The notes under the pieces: generated by a model
What the model was told of the DNA's origin: nothing
Database searches by the model: none
What the model saw: only the letters and a program-made list of their open reading frames with translations
Shown here: positions 16,669 through 24,419 of the stretch, piece after piece
Layout: each line of letters begins with the position of its first letter
Numbering within the stretch: the first letter of the stretch is position 1
Assembly: GCF_003007685.1 (NCBI RefSeq)
Contig: NZ_PXNN01000011.1
Span: forward strand, 186,001-250,000
Direction of reading: 5' to 3'
DNA: 64,000 nucleotides
DNA from: Marinobacter halophilus
GTDB lineage: Bacteria; Pseudomonadota; Gammaproteobacteria; Pseudomonadales; Oleiphilaceae
Program-made: the position numbers and the translations under genes

Positions 16669-16799
16669 GGTACCAACGCCAAACTCCAACAAAGTCGCGT
16701 TTATCGATCACGTCAAATACCCTTAGCCATTTAAGTCATTTGGTATGTTTGTTTTGTGATGACATAATTGACCCAGACAAAGCCGACGGGGATCGATCC

Positions 16800-17513
16800 A
16801 TGAACAGCAAATTCAGACCGCCACTGGCATCGTCACCGTGCCTGCTGAGTGACATTTCCGACGACATCATCCAGCAAGAAGTGGCCCCCGCCGAAGTCGC
16901 TCTGCTGAACGGCCTGAGCCGAGCGTTTGGCATTTGCCTGAATGAAAAACAGAACAACCCGGAAGCCTTGTTTCTCAGCGACCTCGCCCGGCTGTTTCAC
17001 CAGCGCCGAGTCGAACCCGAGACCGCTCTGGAGAAACACGACCGTCCCTGGGCCAACGTGTATCTCATTCAGTACGGCGTGCTCCGCCTGTTTCGGGAAT
17101 CTCCGTCCGGCAAGGTCGCCATTCACCAGTTCTTCACCGAGGGCGATCTGGTGTGGCCGGTGTTTGGCCGCAGCCGCACGGTGCGCAACACCCTGTGCCT
17201 GACCAGCGTGTTGCCCGCCACCGTCTGGGTTGCCGATTTTTCTGCTTTCCGGTCCGTTATTCAGGGCCATGGTGATGGCCTGTGGCCGAAATTTGCATTG
17301 GCGCTGACTGAAGAAATGGCGGAGCTCGCCAGCATGCGGGAATACCGCAAACACACCATGCCGGCACAGGAGCGTTATTCGTTGCTGGTGGATGACTACC
17401 CGGAGTTGATCAAGCGGGTGCCAGACAACCAGCTGGCGTCTTGGCTGGGCGTGGTACCGGCGACTTTTTCACGCCTGAAAGCTGCAAACAAGCTGAGTTC
17501 CGCAACCAACTAA
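16800..17513 (+). CDS. Crp/Fnr-family transcriptional regulator
   Basis: 237 aa. A roughly 60-residue N-terminal extension is followed by a cyclic-nucleotide-binding-type barrel (about 60-180: NVYLIQYGVLRLF, VAIHQFFTEGDLVWPVFG). A short helix-turn-helix follows (VPDNQLASWLGVVPATFSRLK) and ends the protein right after the recognition helix, without a wing. No FNR-like cysteine cluster is seen. It is a candidate controller of the neighbouring nir or nar genes but is not clearly DNR or ANR. The start at 16800 follows GGGG weakly; the longer frame that runs back through the repeat is rejected. Confidence 0.78.
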   Translation: MNSKFRPPLASSPCLLSDISDDIIQQEVAPAEVALLNGLSRAFGICLNEKQNNPEALFLSDLARLFHQRRVEPETALEKHDRPWANVYLIQYGVLRLFRESPSGKVAIHQFFTEGDLVWPVFGRSRTVRNTLCLTSVLPATVWVADFSAFRSVIQGHGDGLWPKFALALTEEMAELASMREYRKHTMPAQERYSLLVDDYPELIKRVPDNQLASWLGVVPATFSRLKAANKLSSATN

Positions 17514-17515
17514 AA

Positions 17516-17550
17516 AGGCAGCGAACCTTTCAGTCCGCTGCCTGTTATTT
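17516..17550. terminator. Bidirectional terminator between the Crp/Fnr gene and wrbA
   Basis: Eight-bp stem AGGCAGCG/CGCTGCCT (17516-17523 with 17536-17543). It is followed by a T-rich stretch on the plus strand and by five T residues on the minus strand. It separates two convergent genes. Confidence 0.65.
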
Positions 17551-17575
17551 CAGTCAACCTGTTGTGCTGCGAAGA

Positions 17576-18175
17576 TCAGCCGCGCAGTTTAGCCGCCAGC
17601 TCGGCTACATGCTTGCCCTGATAGCGGGCGATATTCAGCTCTTTCTGGCTGGGTTGGCGTGCACCGTCGCCGCCGGCGATGGTGGAGGCGCCGTAAGGCG
17701 TTCCGCCGTTCATTTCAGAGATATCGAAGAAGTCAGGAATGCCGTATCCCAATGGCACAATTACCATGCCGTGGTGGGCAAGCGTGGTCCAGAAGGAGCT
17801 GATGGTGTGCTCCTGACCGCCGCCCGTGCCGGTTGAGGTAAACACGCTGCCGATCTTTCCGTGCAGTTTGCCTTCCGCCCACAACCCGCCGGTCTGATCC
17901 AGGAAGGTGCGCATCTGGCCAGCCATGTTGCCAAAGCGGGTCGGTGTACCAAAGATGATGGCATCGTAGTCAGCCAACTCTTTCGGGTCCGCCACCGGAG
18001 CGCTCTGATCGGCCTTGCCGCCGGCGCCCAGAAACGCCTGGTCAGACATGGTTTCGGGTACCCGCTTGATCACCACATCAACGCCTGACACGCCTTTGGC
18101 GCCTTCGGCAACGGTGTTGGCCATGGTTTCCATATGGCCATACATTGAGTAATAAAGAACCAGTACTTTCGCCAT
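17576..18175 (-). CDS. wrbA: WrbA-type NAD(P)H:quinone oxidoreductase
   Basis: 199 aa flavodoxin-fold FMN enzyme that reduces quinones by two electrons and limits oxidative stress. The FMN loop [11 protein letters not shown], the [14 protein letters not shown] segment and [11 protein letters not shown] are typical WrbA motifs. GGAGATT precedes the ATG at 18175, and a 29-residue extension is rejected. Monocistronic; it converges with the Crp/Fnr gene. Confidence 0.93.
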   Translation of the reverse strand: MAKVLVLYYSMYGHMETMANTVAEGAKGVSGVDVVIKRVPETMSDQAFLGAGGKADQSAPVADPKELADYDAIIFGTPTRFGNMAGQMRTFLDQTGGLWAEGKLHGKIGSVFTSTGTGGGQEHTISSFWTTLAHHGMVIVPLGYGIPDFFDISEMNGGTPYGASTIAGGDGARQPSQKELNIARYQGKHVAELAAKLRG

Positions 18176-18364
18176 AGGATAATCTCCTGTGTTTGTTTTG
18201 TATGACCCCAAGCCTAACCGGCGGAGGCGAAACCGCAAAACGGAAGATTTCCGGCAGGTCATTCAGTTTTTCTGAACATGGCCGCAGGGATAGTCATGGC
18301 AAAACTTCGCGTACACCTGTACGCTGAACGGCACTATACTTTCAGCTAAGACAGGCCACCATCG

Positions 18365-19042
18365 ATGACACCCGCCATGAACCACTCTGAAGCACCGGCC
18401 GAGTCCATTCACCACCGGATTGAAGAATGGATCAACAGCGCCACCCACGGCCTGGGTGCGGTTCTGAGCGTCATTGGCACCCTGGCCTTGATTGTTGGCG
18501 CCAGCCAGCTGGGCGACGTCTGGAAGATTGTCAGCTTCAGCGTGTTTGGGGCGTCACTGATCCTGCTGTATATGGCGTCTGCGCTCTATCACGGTGCTCG
18601 CAGCCCGACGTTGAAAAGCGCGTTCAAGACCCTCGATCACTGCGCTATTTTCCTGCTAATTGCCGGCACTTACACCCCCTTCCTGCTGGTCAACATGCGC
18701 AGCAGCACTGGCTGGACCCTGTTTGCGATCATCTGGTCGCTGGCCACAACCGGCGTGGTTCTGAAGCTCATTTTCAAGAACCGCTTCAAACTTGCCCGCG
18801 TCGGCATCTACATTGCCATGGGCTGGCTGATCATCTTCGCCTCATCCGATCTGGTCGCCAACCTGAACCAGACCGCGCTTTACCTGATGGTGGCCGGCGG
18901 TATCGTTTACACCGCCGGGGTCGCCTTCTATCTGGCCGATCGCATTCCTTACATGCATGCGATCTGGCACCTGTTTGTGATCGGCGGCAGTGCCTGTCAT
19001 TTCAGCGCTGTCTATTTTGGTGTCTTGCCGCACACGGTATAG
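18365..19042 (+). CDS. Hemolysin III family membrane protein (YqfA-like)
   Basis: 225 aa with seven predicted helices. The PAQR/hemolysin III metal-site motifs are visible: the early EEWINSATHGLGA, LYMASALYHGA, DHCAIFLLIAGTYTPF, and the late HAIWHLFVIGGSACHF. Family members are widespread and their function in bacteria is poorly known; the hemolysin name is historical. ATG at 18365 or 18377 is possible. The nnrS remnant lies downstream. Confidence 0.85.
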   Translation: MTPAMNHSEAPAESIHHRIEEWINSATHGLGAVLSVIGTLALIVGASQLGDVWKIVSFSVFGASLILLYMASALYHGARSPTLKSAFKTLDHCAIFLLIAGTYTPFLLVNMRSSTGWTLFAIIWSLATTGVVLKLIFKNRFKLARVGIYIAMGWLIIFASSDLVANLNQTALYLMVAGGIVYTAGVAFYLADRIPYMHAIWHLFVIGGSACHFSAVYFGVLPHTV

Positions 19043-19084
19043 TTTCCTGTCTGAGCTCCGATTTAACAGAGCAGAGTCCAGCCG

Positions 19085-19495
19085 CGCATTAAAGGCTTCT
19101 TGCTGATCCTGATTTCCGCAGCCATGATCACGCTTCTCAGCTCATCCGCCAACATGATCACCGGCCTACTGTTACTGGCCTCTGCCTTGCTTATCTCTAT
19201 TCGCATAGCCCGCTGGAAGCTCTGGCACTGCCACACCCGCCCGGATCTGCTGGTACTGGCAGCGGGCCTTCAGACGTTTTCCACCCGGCTGGCAGGTCTC
19301 GACCATCGCAGTATTCATGACGATTGCGGCCATCAGCCGGTATCTGGCGGGCGCCACGCCCTACAATCAGCCTCACCTGCTGTGGCTTTCCGCGTCCTGC
19401 TGGTCTGTGGTCTTTACCGGCCTTTGCTGGCAACTGATCGGCCTGTTCAGAGCCAGTCACAAGCGCCTGAAGGCGGGGCCGTTCAACCGGATATG
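19085..19495 (+). pseudogene. nnrS-like remnant with internal deletion and frameshift
   Basis: Two pieces in different frames match separate parts of the intact NnrS at 27243-28427. The first (to about 19262) encodes LLLLASALLISIRIARWKLW and RPDLLVL, aligning with that protein's ALALVAAVLMLARLFNWKGW and EEPLLWIL. The second (from about 19263, other frame) encodes TIAAISRYLAG and LLWLSASCW, aligning with QLAAVIRVMTA and LLWVLAYLL. About 65 codons that would hold the HTLGHTGRP-type loop are missing between them, and the N-terminal half is absent. No start or ribosome site is apparent. Confidence 0.6.
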
Positions 19496-19644
19496 ATTGG
19501 CTACCTCTACTGCGCCGACCGCGCGCCCATCTACTCCGTTAGACATACCACCCAAATAACCCGTTGTTTTAGTTATTAAAAAACCCATCAAAACATCAAG
19601 CCTCCGGGCTCGGAATCCCGATCCAGACGCCACCAGACTTGTCC

Positions 19645-19658
19645 TTGATATCTATCAA
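19645..19658 (+). promoter_or_regulatory. FNR/ANR/DNR-type box of narK
   Basis: TTGAT-ATCT-ATCAA, a perfect match. With the centre at -41.5 the start lies near 19693, and CACAAT (19682-19687) matches a -10 element at 4 of 6 positions. About 95 bases separate the box from the narK ATG. Confidence 0.82.
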
Positions 19659-19752
19659 CTTTGATCAGACCACTCTCTCTGCACAATGGTTCCAAAGGCT
19701 TGGTGCCACCGTGTGCGTGGCTTGAGTTCAGTTAAACCGAGGAGTAGATACC

Positions 19753-21345
19753 ATGGCAAAAACCAACGCCGACATCGAACACTGGGATGTCGAAAACAAA
19801 GAGTTCTGGGAGCGCGAGGGCAAGAGTGTCGCCTCCCGTAACCTGTGGATCTCCATCCCCAGCCTGCTGATGGGATTCGCCGTCTGGCTGATGTGGGGCA
19901 TGATCACCACTCAGATGAAGAATCTGGGCTTTCCCTTCACGATAGAGCAACTGTTTACTCTGACTGCCATTGCGGGCCTGTCGGGTGCCACTTTGCGGAT
20001 TCCGGCATCGTTCATGATCAAGATTGCCGGTGGTCGCAACACGGTATTTCTCACCACCTCGCTGCTGATGATACCGGCATTGGGCACCGGTCTTGCTCTG
20101 ATGAATCCGGACACTCCGTTCATTGTGTTCCAGGCACTGGCCTTACTGTCCGGCATTGGCGGTGGTAACTTTGCCTGCTCCATGAGCAACATCAGCTCGT
20201 TCTACCCGAAGAGCAAACAGGGTTATGGCCTGGGCATGAACGCCGGGCTGGGCAACTTCGGTGTCACCACCATGCAGGTTGTCATTCCTTTGGTGATGAC
20301 GGTAGGCATCTTTGGTGCACTGGCCGGTGGCCCTCTTGAGCTGCAAAGCCCCAGCGGCACGTTGATCGGACGAATTGATGCAGGCACCGACACCTGGATT
20401 CAGAACGCCGGGTTTATCTGGCTGGTGTTCCTGATTCCGCTGGCCTTTGCCAGCTGGTTCGGCATGAACAATCTGAAAGTGATCACGCCAAACCCCGGCA
20501 GCCCGCTATCTGCTTTCGGCAAGATTCTCGGGCTCTACGGCGTAGGCTTTCTGGCGTCGCTGGCTGGCGTGTGGGCACTGAGCATCATGAACATGTGGCT
20601 TGCCCTGCCACTGACCATCATCCTGACAGTAGTACTGCTGCGCCTGATCCCGGGTGACATCAAGCCCAATATCCAGAAGCAGTTTGCCATTTTCAGCAAC
20701 AAGCACACCTGGTCCATGACCGTGCTTTATATCCTGACGTTCGGTTCGTTCATCGGTTTCTCCGCCGCACTGCCACTGTCTATCAGTGTCATTTTCGGCA
20801 ACATGATGGAGGTCGCCGCCGACGGCACCGTTACTCGTGTGGTCAACCCCGACGCACCCAGTGCCCTGACCTGGGCCTGGATCGGACCGTTCGTTGGCGC
20901 GCTGATTCGCCCTGTCGGTGGCTGGATTTCTGACAAAATGGGCGGCTCCATTGTCACCCAGATAATCTCGGCAGTGATGGTTGTGGCTTCTGTAGCAACC
21001 GGTTATGTAATGATGCTGGCCTACAACTCAACCGATCCCAACGCCTACTTCCCGATCTTCCTGGTGCTGTTCATTCTGATGTTCGCCGCCAGCGGCATCG
21101 GTAATGGCTCGACCTTCCGGAGCATCGGCGTAATCTTCGATCAGCAACAGAAAGGCCCGGTGCTTGGCTGGACCTCTGCGGTTGCCGCGTACGGCGCATT
21201 CATTGCACCAAGAGTCATGGGCCAGGAAATCCAGGCCGGCACTCCTGAAATTGCTATGTACGGCTTCGCGATGTTCTACGCGGTGTGCCTGGTGGTGAAC
21301 TGGTGGTTCTACCTGCGCAAGAACGCCTACATCAAAAACCCGTAA
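19753..21345 (+). CDS. narK: NarK-type nitrate/nitrite transporter (NNP family MFS)
   Basis: 530 aa, twelve membrane helices. Both nitrate-signature regions are present: GIGGGNFACSMSNISSFYP in the first half and ASGIGNGSTFRSIG in the second. The length and hydrophilic N terminus resemble NarK2/NarU-type nitrate/nitrite antiporters, which exchange nitrate for nitrite during nitrate respiration. GAGGAG lies upstream of the ATG. Preceded by a perfect FNR-type box and followed by an intrinsic terminator. The nitrate reductase genes themselves are not in this window. Confidence 0.92.
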   Translation: MAKTNADIEHWDVENKEFWEREGKSVASRNLWISIPSLLMGFAVWLMWGMITTQMKNLGFPFTIEQLFTLTAIAGLSGATLRIPASFMIKIAGGRNTVFLTTSLLMIPALGTGLALMNPDTPFIVFQALALLSGIGGGNFACSMSNISSFYPKSKQGYGLGMNAGLGNFGVTTMQVVIPLVMTVGIFGALAGGPLELQSPSGTLIGRIDAGTDTWIQNAGFIWLVFLIPLAFASWFGMNNLKVITPNPGSPLSAFGKILGLYGVGFLASLAGVWALSIMNMWLALPLTIILTVVLLRLIPGDIKPNIQKQFAIFSNKHTWSMTVLYILTFGSFIGFSAALPLSISVIFGNMMEVAADGTVTRVVNPDAPSALTWAWIGPFVGALIRPVGGWISDKMGGSIVTQIISAVMVVASVATGYVMMLAYNSTDPNAYFPIFLVLFILMFAASGIGNGSTFRSIGVIFDQQQKGPVLGWTSAVAAYGAFIAPRVMGQEIQAGTPEIAMYGFAMFYAVCLVVNWWFYLRKNAYIKNP

Positions 21346-21378
21346 TTACTAGAACACCAAACATCAGACTTCTGATTG

Positions 21379-21402
21379 CCGGCCTTCTGGGCCGGTTTTT
21401 TT
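21379..21402 (+). terminator. Intrinsic terminator of narK
   Basis: Six-bp GC stem (21379-21384 with 21390-21395) followed by seven T residues. It lies 33 bases after the narK stop and just before the convergent ankyrin gene ends. Confidence 0.8.
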
Positions 21403-21404
21403 GC

Positions 21405-22010
21405 TCAGTTTTCCGGCGATCCCGCATCGGCAAGGTCACACCCCAAAACCCTCCGTATTTCCTCCAGCTGACTACTATCTCCGGCACTGGCAAGCAGGGC
21501 CAGACCCATAGCACTCTGCCCCTCATCATTCTCCAGATCGGCACTTGCCCCAGCGTCTAACAGCAGCTCTACCAAATGCGCGTGCCGGTTTCTGACGGCC
21601 ATCATCAGAGCGATCTGGCCTTTTTCACCCTCTTTAACATCAACGTTCGCACCGCGCTCTATCAAAATACGAGCCGGCGCCAACTGATGGTTGATCACGG
21701 CTCCCATCAGCGCGGTATAACCGGACTTTTCCTGGTAGTTGACCTTTGCTCCGCGATCGAGCAAAAACACCAATATATCCTCATGGCCCCCGGCGGCGGC
21801 GCGCATCATCGCGGTCCAGTTGCAGTCATCACTGGCATCGATCACCGCGCCCCTATCCACCAGCTTCCTGACTCTGGCACTGCCTCCTTCCTCGGCCGCC
21901 ACAATCAATGGCGTCCGCCCACGCAGATCACGGGCTTCAGGATCCTCGCCGGCGGAGAACAGCTGCCAGAGAATTACCAATACCGTCACTGCAGCCAGTC
22001 CACCCAGCAC
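21405..22010 (-). CDS. Membrane-anchored ankyrin-repeat protein
   Basis: 201 aa. One N-terminal hydrophobic segment (LAAVTVLVILWQLF) should act as signal anchor. About four ankyrin repeats follow, with motifs such as GRTPLIVAAEEGG, NWTAMMRAAAGGHEDILVFLLDRGA, GYTALMGAV and GQIALMMAVRNRHAHLVELLLDAGA. It is a likely periplasmic protein-binding scaffold; partner unknown. The frame has no ATG near its beginning; GTG at 22010 is the first plausible start and has no good ribosome site, so the exact N terminus is uncertain. Confidence 0.72.
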   Translation of the reverse strand: MLGGLAAVTVLVILWQLFSAGEDPEARDLRGRTPLIVAAEEGGSARVRKLVDRGAVIDASDDCNWTAMMRAAAGGHEDILVFLLDRGAKVNYQEKSGYTALMGAVINHQLAPARILIERGANVDVKEGEKGQIALMMAVRNRHAHLVELLLDAGASADLENDEGQSAMGLALLASAGDSSQLEEIRRVLGCDLADAGSPEN

Positions 22011-22077
22011 ACCAGCCCAACGCTCAACAAACGTCCTATCAACTCCGGCATTTAATCAACAGATTTCGACAGCATAC

Positions 22078-22112
22078 AAAAAAACCCGCCAGGATTACGC
22101 CATGGCGGGTTT
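22078..22112 (-). terminator. Intrinsic terminator of the usp-narK unit
   Basis: Read on the minus strand, a stem of about ten pairs (22103-22112 with 22082-22091) runs into a T tract of seven (22084-22078). It lies after the stop of the minus-strand transporter gene. Confidence 0.75.
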
Positions 22113-22132
22113 CGGGTACTAAGCCAGCGCCT

Positions 22133-23635
22133 CTATCTGGCCATCTTGGCCGCCCTCTGCCGCTCCTCTTCTTCGATCTGCAGGTCTACTGAGGATACGT
22201 GATATTCATCAGAGAACCCGCTTTCAGGCTCTTTCAGCCACATGATGCAGAGTACCCAACTGATGAAAGCACCGGCGGAGATAATGAAGAAGAACTGGGT
22301 CGGCGTGACGAAGGTGAAAATGGTCAGGTAGACCACCGCGCCCACGTTACCGTATGCCCCGGCCATGCCGGAAATCTGCCCGGTAAGGCGCCGCTTGATG
22401 GACGGGATGATCCCGAAAGTCGCACCCTCCGCGCCCTGCACGAAGAACGAGGTGAATACGGTAATGCCGACAGCAATAATCAGCGGCCAGCTGGAATTGA
22501 GCAGGCCCATCAGCGCGAAGCCGATACCAATACCAAACATGTAACTCAGCATCACAAAGCGGCGGTTACCCATGCGATCTGACACCATGCCACCCATTGG
22601 GCGCGCCAGCAGGTTGACGAAGGCAAAAGACGCCGCAATCAGGCCCGCAGCCGTGGCACTCAGGCTCCAGGTTTCTTCAAAGAACATGGGCAACATGGAC
22701 ACCACCGCCAGCTCCGCACCGAAGTTGGCAAAGTAGGTGCTGTTCAACGCGGCGACGCTGTTGAACGGGTACTTGTCGTCTTCGGGCACGCCCTTTTTAA
22801 GAATCGGCACGTTAACCCTGAGTATCTGGATAACCTGATAGAGAACGATCAGGCAGATAACCCCATAGCAGATGATGGCTCCCGTGACGCTCAGGTAGCC
22901 CAGGCTCTGAATCCGCCAGACCAGAATGGCCAGTACGCCAATCAGCGGAATGGTCCAGAGGATCAGCTTGATCATATCGCCCCAGGAGCTAACCTCAAGC
23001 GCACTGGCTTTGCGGGGCTTGCGGTGAATGGTGCCAACAGGGCCATCAGTAATCGCAAACCAGTACCACACGCCGTAGCCGGCCATCACAATCGCACTCT
23101 GGGCAATCGCCCAGCGCCAACCGTCGTCACCCCCGTACATGTTAATTGCGATGGTGGGCAGAGTCATGGCGGCCGCTGCGGAACCGAAGTTGCCCCAGCC
23201 AGCATAGAAACCTTCCGCAAAACCGATGTCTCGAGGCTTGAACCACATGGCGGTCATGTGAATTCCCACCACAAAACTGGCACCGATCGAGCTGAGTATC
23301 AGGCGGCTGACCAACAGCTGAGTCATGCTGTTACCAAAGGCGAAAACCAGAGCCGGAATCGCCATCACCACCATCAACACGGAGAACACCCGGCGCGGAC
23401 CAAACCGGTCGAGCGCCATGCCCACGATGATCCGGGCAGGAATAGTCAGTGCCACGTTGCAGATCGCAAACAGGCGCAGGTCATCTTTGCTCAACCAGTC
23501 AACGCTTTTGAGCATACTCGATGCCAGCGGTGCCATGTTGAACCAGACGTAAAAGGTAATAAAAAAAGCAATCCAGGTCAGATGCAGAGCCCTGATTTCT
23601 GGGTTGCGGACGCGGAAAACGTCAGCGACTTTCAT
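22133..23635 (-). CDS. Nitrate/nitrite transporter (NNP family MFS, NrtP/NasA-like)
   Basis: 500 aa, twelve helices, with NNP signatures GFYAGWGNFGSAAAAMTLP and GMAGAYGNVGAVVYLTIF. The charged C-terminal tail (from about residue 475) is cytoplasmic. It differs from the 530-aa NarK at 19753 and the NarK1-like protein at 24420, so the locus holds three distinct NNP carriers. The substrate may be nitrate uptake or nitrite export; sequence alone does not decide. Only 47 bases separate it from the upstream universal stress gene, suggesting one transcript from the FNR-type box at 24232. Confidence 0.87.
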   Translation of the reverse strand: MKVADVFRVRNPEIRALHLTWIAFFITFYVWFNMAPLASSMLKSVDWLSKDDLRLFAICNVALTIPARIIVGMALDRFGPRRVFSVLMVVMAIPALVFAFGNSMTQLLVSRLILSSIGASFVVGIHMTAMWFKPRDIGFAEGFYAGWGNFGSAAAAMTLPTIAINMYGGDDGWRWAIAQSAIVMAGYGVWYWFAITDGPVGTIHRKPRKASALEVSSWGDMIKLILWTIPLIGVLAILVWRIQSLGYLSVTGAIICYGVICLIVLYQVIQILRVNVPILKKGVPEDDKYPFNSVAALNSTYFANFGAELAVVSMLPMFFEETWSLSATAAGLIAASFAFVNLLARPMGGMVSDRMGNRRFVMLSYMFGIGIGFALMGLLNSSWPLIIAVGITVFTSFFVQGAEGATFGIIPSIKRRLTGQISGMAGAYGNVGAVVYLTIFTFVTPTQFFFIISAGAFISWVLCIMWLKEPESGFSDEYHVSSVDLQIEEEERQRAAKMAR

Positions 23636-23682
23636 TTAAGCCTCCTGGGGCTAAACAACAAAGACAAAGCAGCCTGGTCGTA

Positions 23683-24144
23683 TCAACGACTGGGCAGGAT
23701 AAGGAGCGGGCATTGAATACGGCGGGCCAGAAACGAGCTGACGCTGCCAAAGGTCATGTAATCCAGTTCATCAACGAAGTAAGTCAGAGACCGGGCAATA
23801 AAGCCGCCATCGGGTTCATGGCTGTGGCGTGCAATCACCAACATGTCTGGATGGACTTTCTTTTCGGCTGCGAACAGGAGCATTTTGCGGGGGTCGCCTT
23901 CCAGCATGATGGTCTCCGCCAATACTTGCTGGTGCTGGCATACTTCCATTGCTTCTTTCAGGTGGCCTTTGAGCTCTGCCACTTCCTCCTGAAACATGTC
24001 CTCATTACCAGAGGTGATGTCGCGGGGGTTTTCAGCGACCGCGACCAGGGTAATTTTTGGCTTGAGCGCGTGAAACATGGTGATGGTTTGCGCAAGCGCC
24101 AGTTTCGCGTTTCGGGAGCCGTCATAGGCAATCATGATGTTCAT
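23683..24144 (-). CDS. Universal stress protein (UspA family)
   Basis: 153 aa, Rossmann-like UspA fold. It starts with MNIMIAYDGSRNAKLALAQ and ends with the strand CPLLILPSR typical of the family. The glycine-rich nucleotide loop is present only in modified form (FGSVSSFLARR). Usp proteins of this kind are often induced under anaerobiosis by FNR/ANR. An FNR-type box lies upstream and a nitrate transporter gene follows. Confidence 0.87.
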   Translation of the reverse strand: MNIMIAYDGSRNAKLALAQTITMFHALKPKITLVAVAENPRDITSGNEDMFQEEVAELKGHLKEAMEVCQHQQVLAETIMLEGDPRKMLLFAAEKKVHPDMLVIARHSHEPDGGFIARSLTYFVDELDYMTFGSVSSFLARRIQCPLLILPSR

Positions 24145-24231
24145 GGGATTCTCCGGGGCATTTCAGCTCGTCGTTAACAGACGGTCCATTGATATTCGTC
24201 AGCATTACCCCACAGCCCCAGCCCTCCACAA

Positions 24232-24245
24232 TTGACTTAGATCAA
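24232..24245. promoter_or_regulatory. FNR/ANR-type box between usp-narK and the NarK1-like gene
   Basis: TTGAC-TTAG-ATCAA, 9 of 10 consensus positions. For the minus-strand usp gene the start would fall near 24197, with GGTAAT (24209-24204) as a plausible -10 element. The plus-strand side shows no comparable -10, so usp-narK is the more likely target. Confidence 0.72.
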
Positions 24246-24419
24246 CGACGTCGGCGGGTACCCCACGAGAGAAACCCTTTAGCTATCACCTCCATGGCGA
24301 AAGTGATCGTTAACCTACCTCTTATCCCCCCAGCAGGAGGTACCCCCAATGCGCCCCGCGATAAATCGGTAGATTTGATATGGTTTTAAATGGATTCACA
24401 GCGTTGTCAGAGAGCAGCT

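Noticed and set aside
16596..16799. Upstream extension of the Crp/Fnr gene through the repeat (MDGGAQ...)
   Set aside because: The frame is the repeat core read in one frame; copy 1 gives a similar false frame at 2655. The ATG at 16800 begins the conserved protein.
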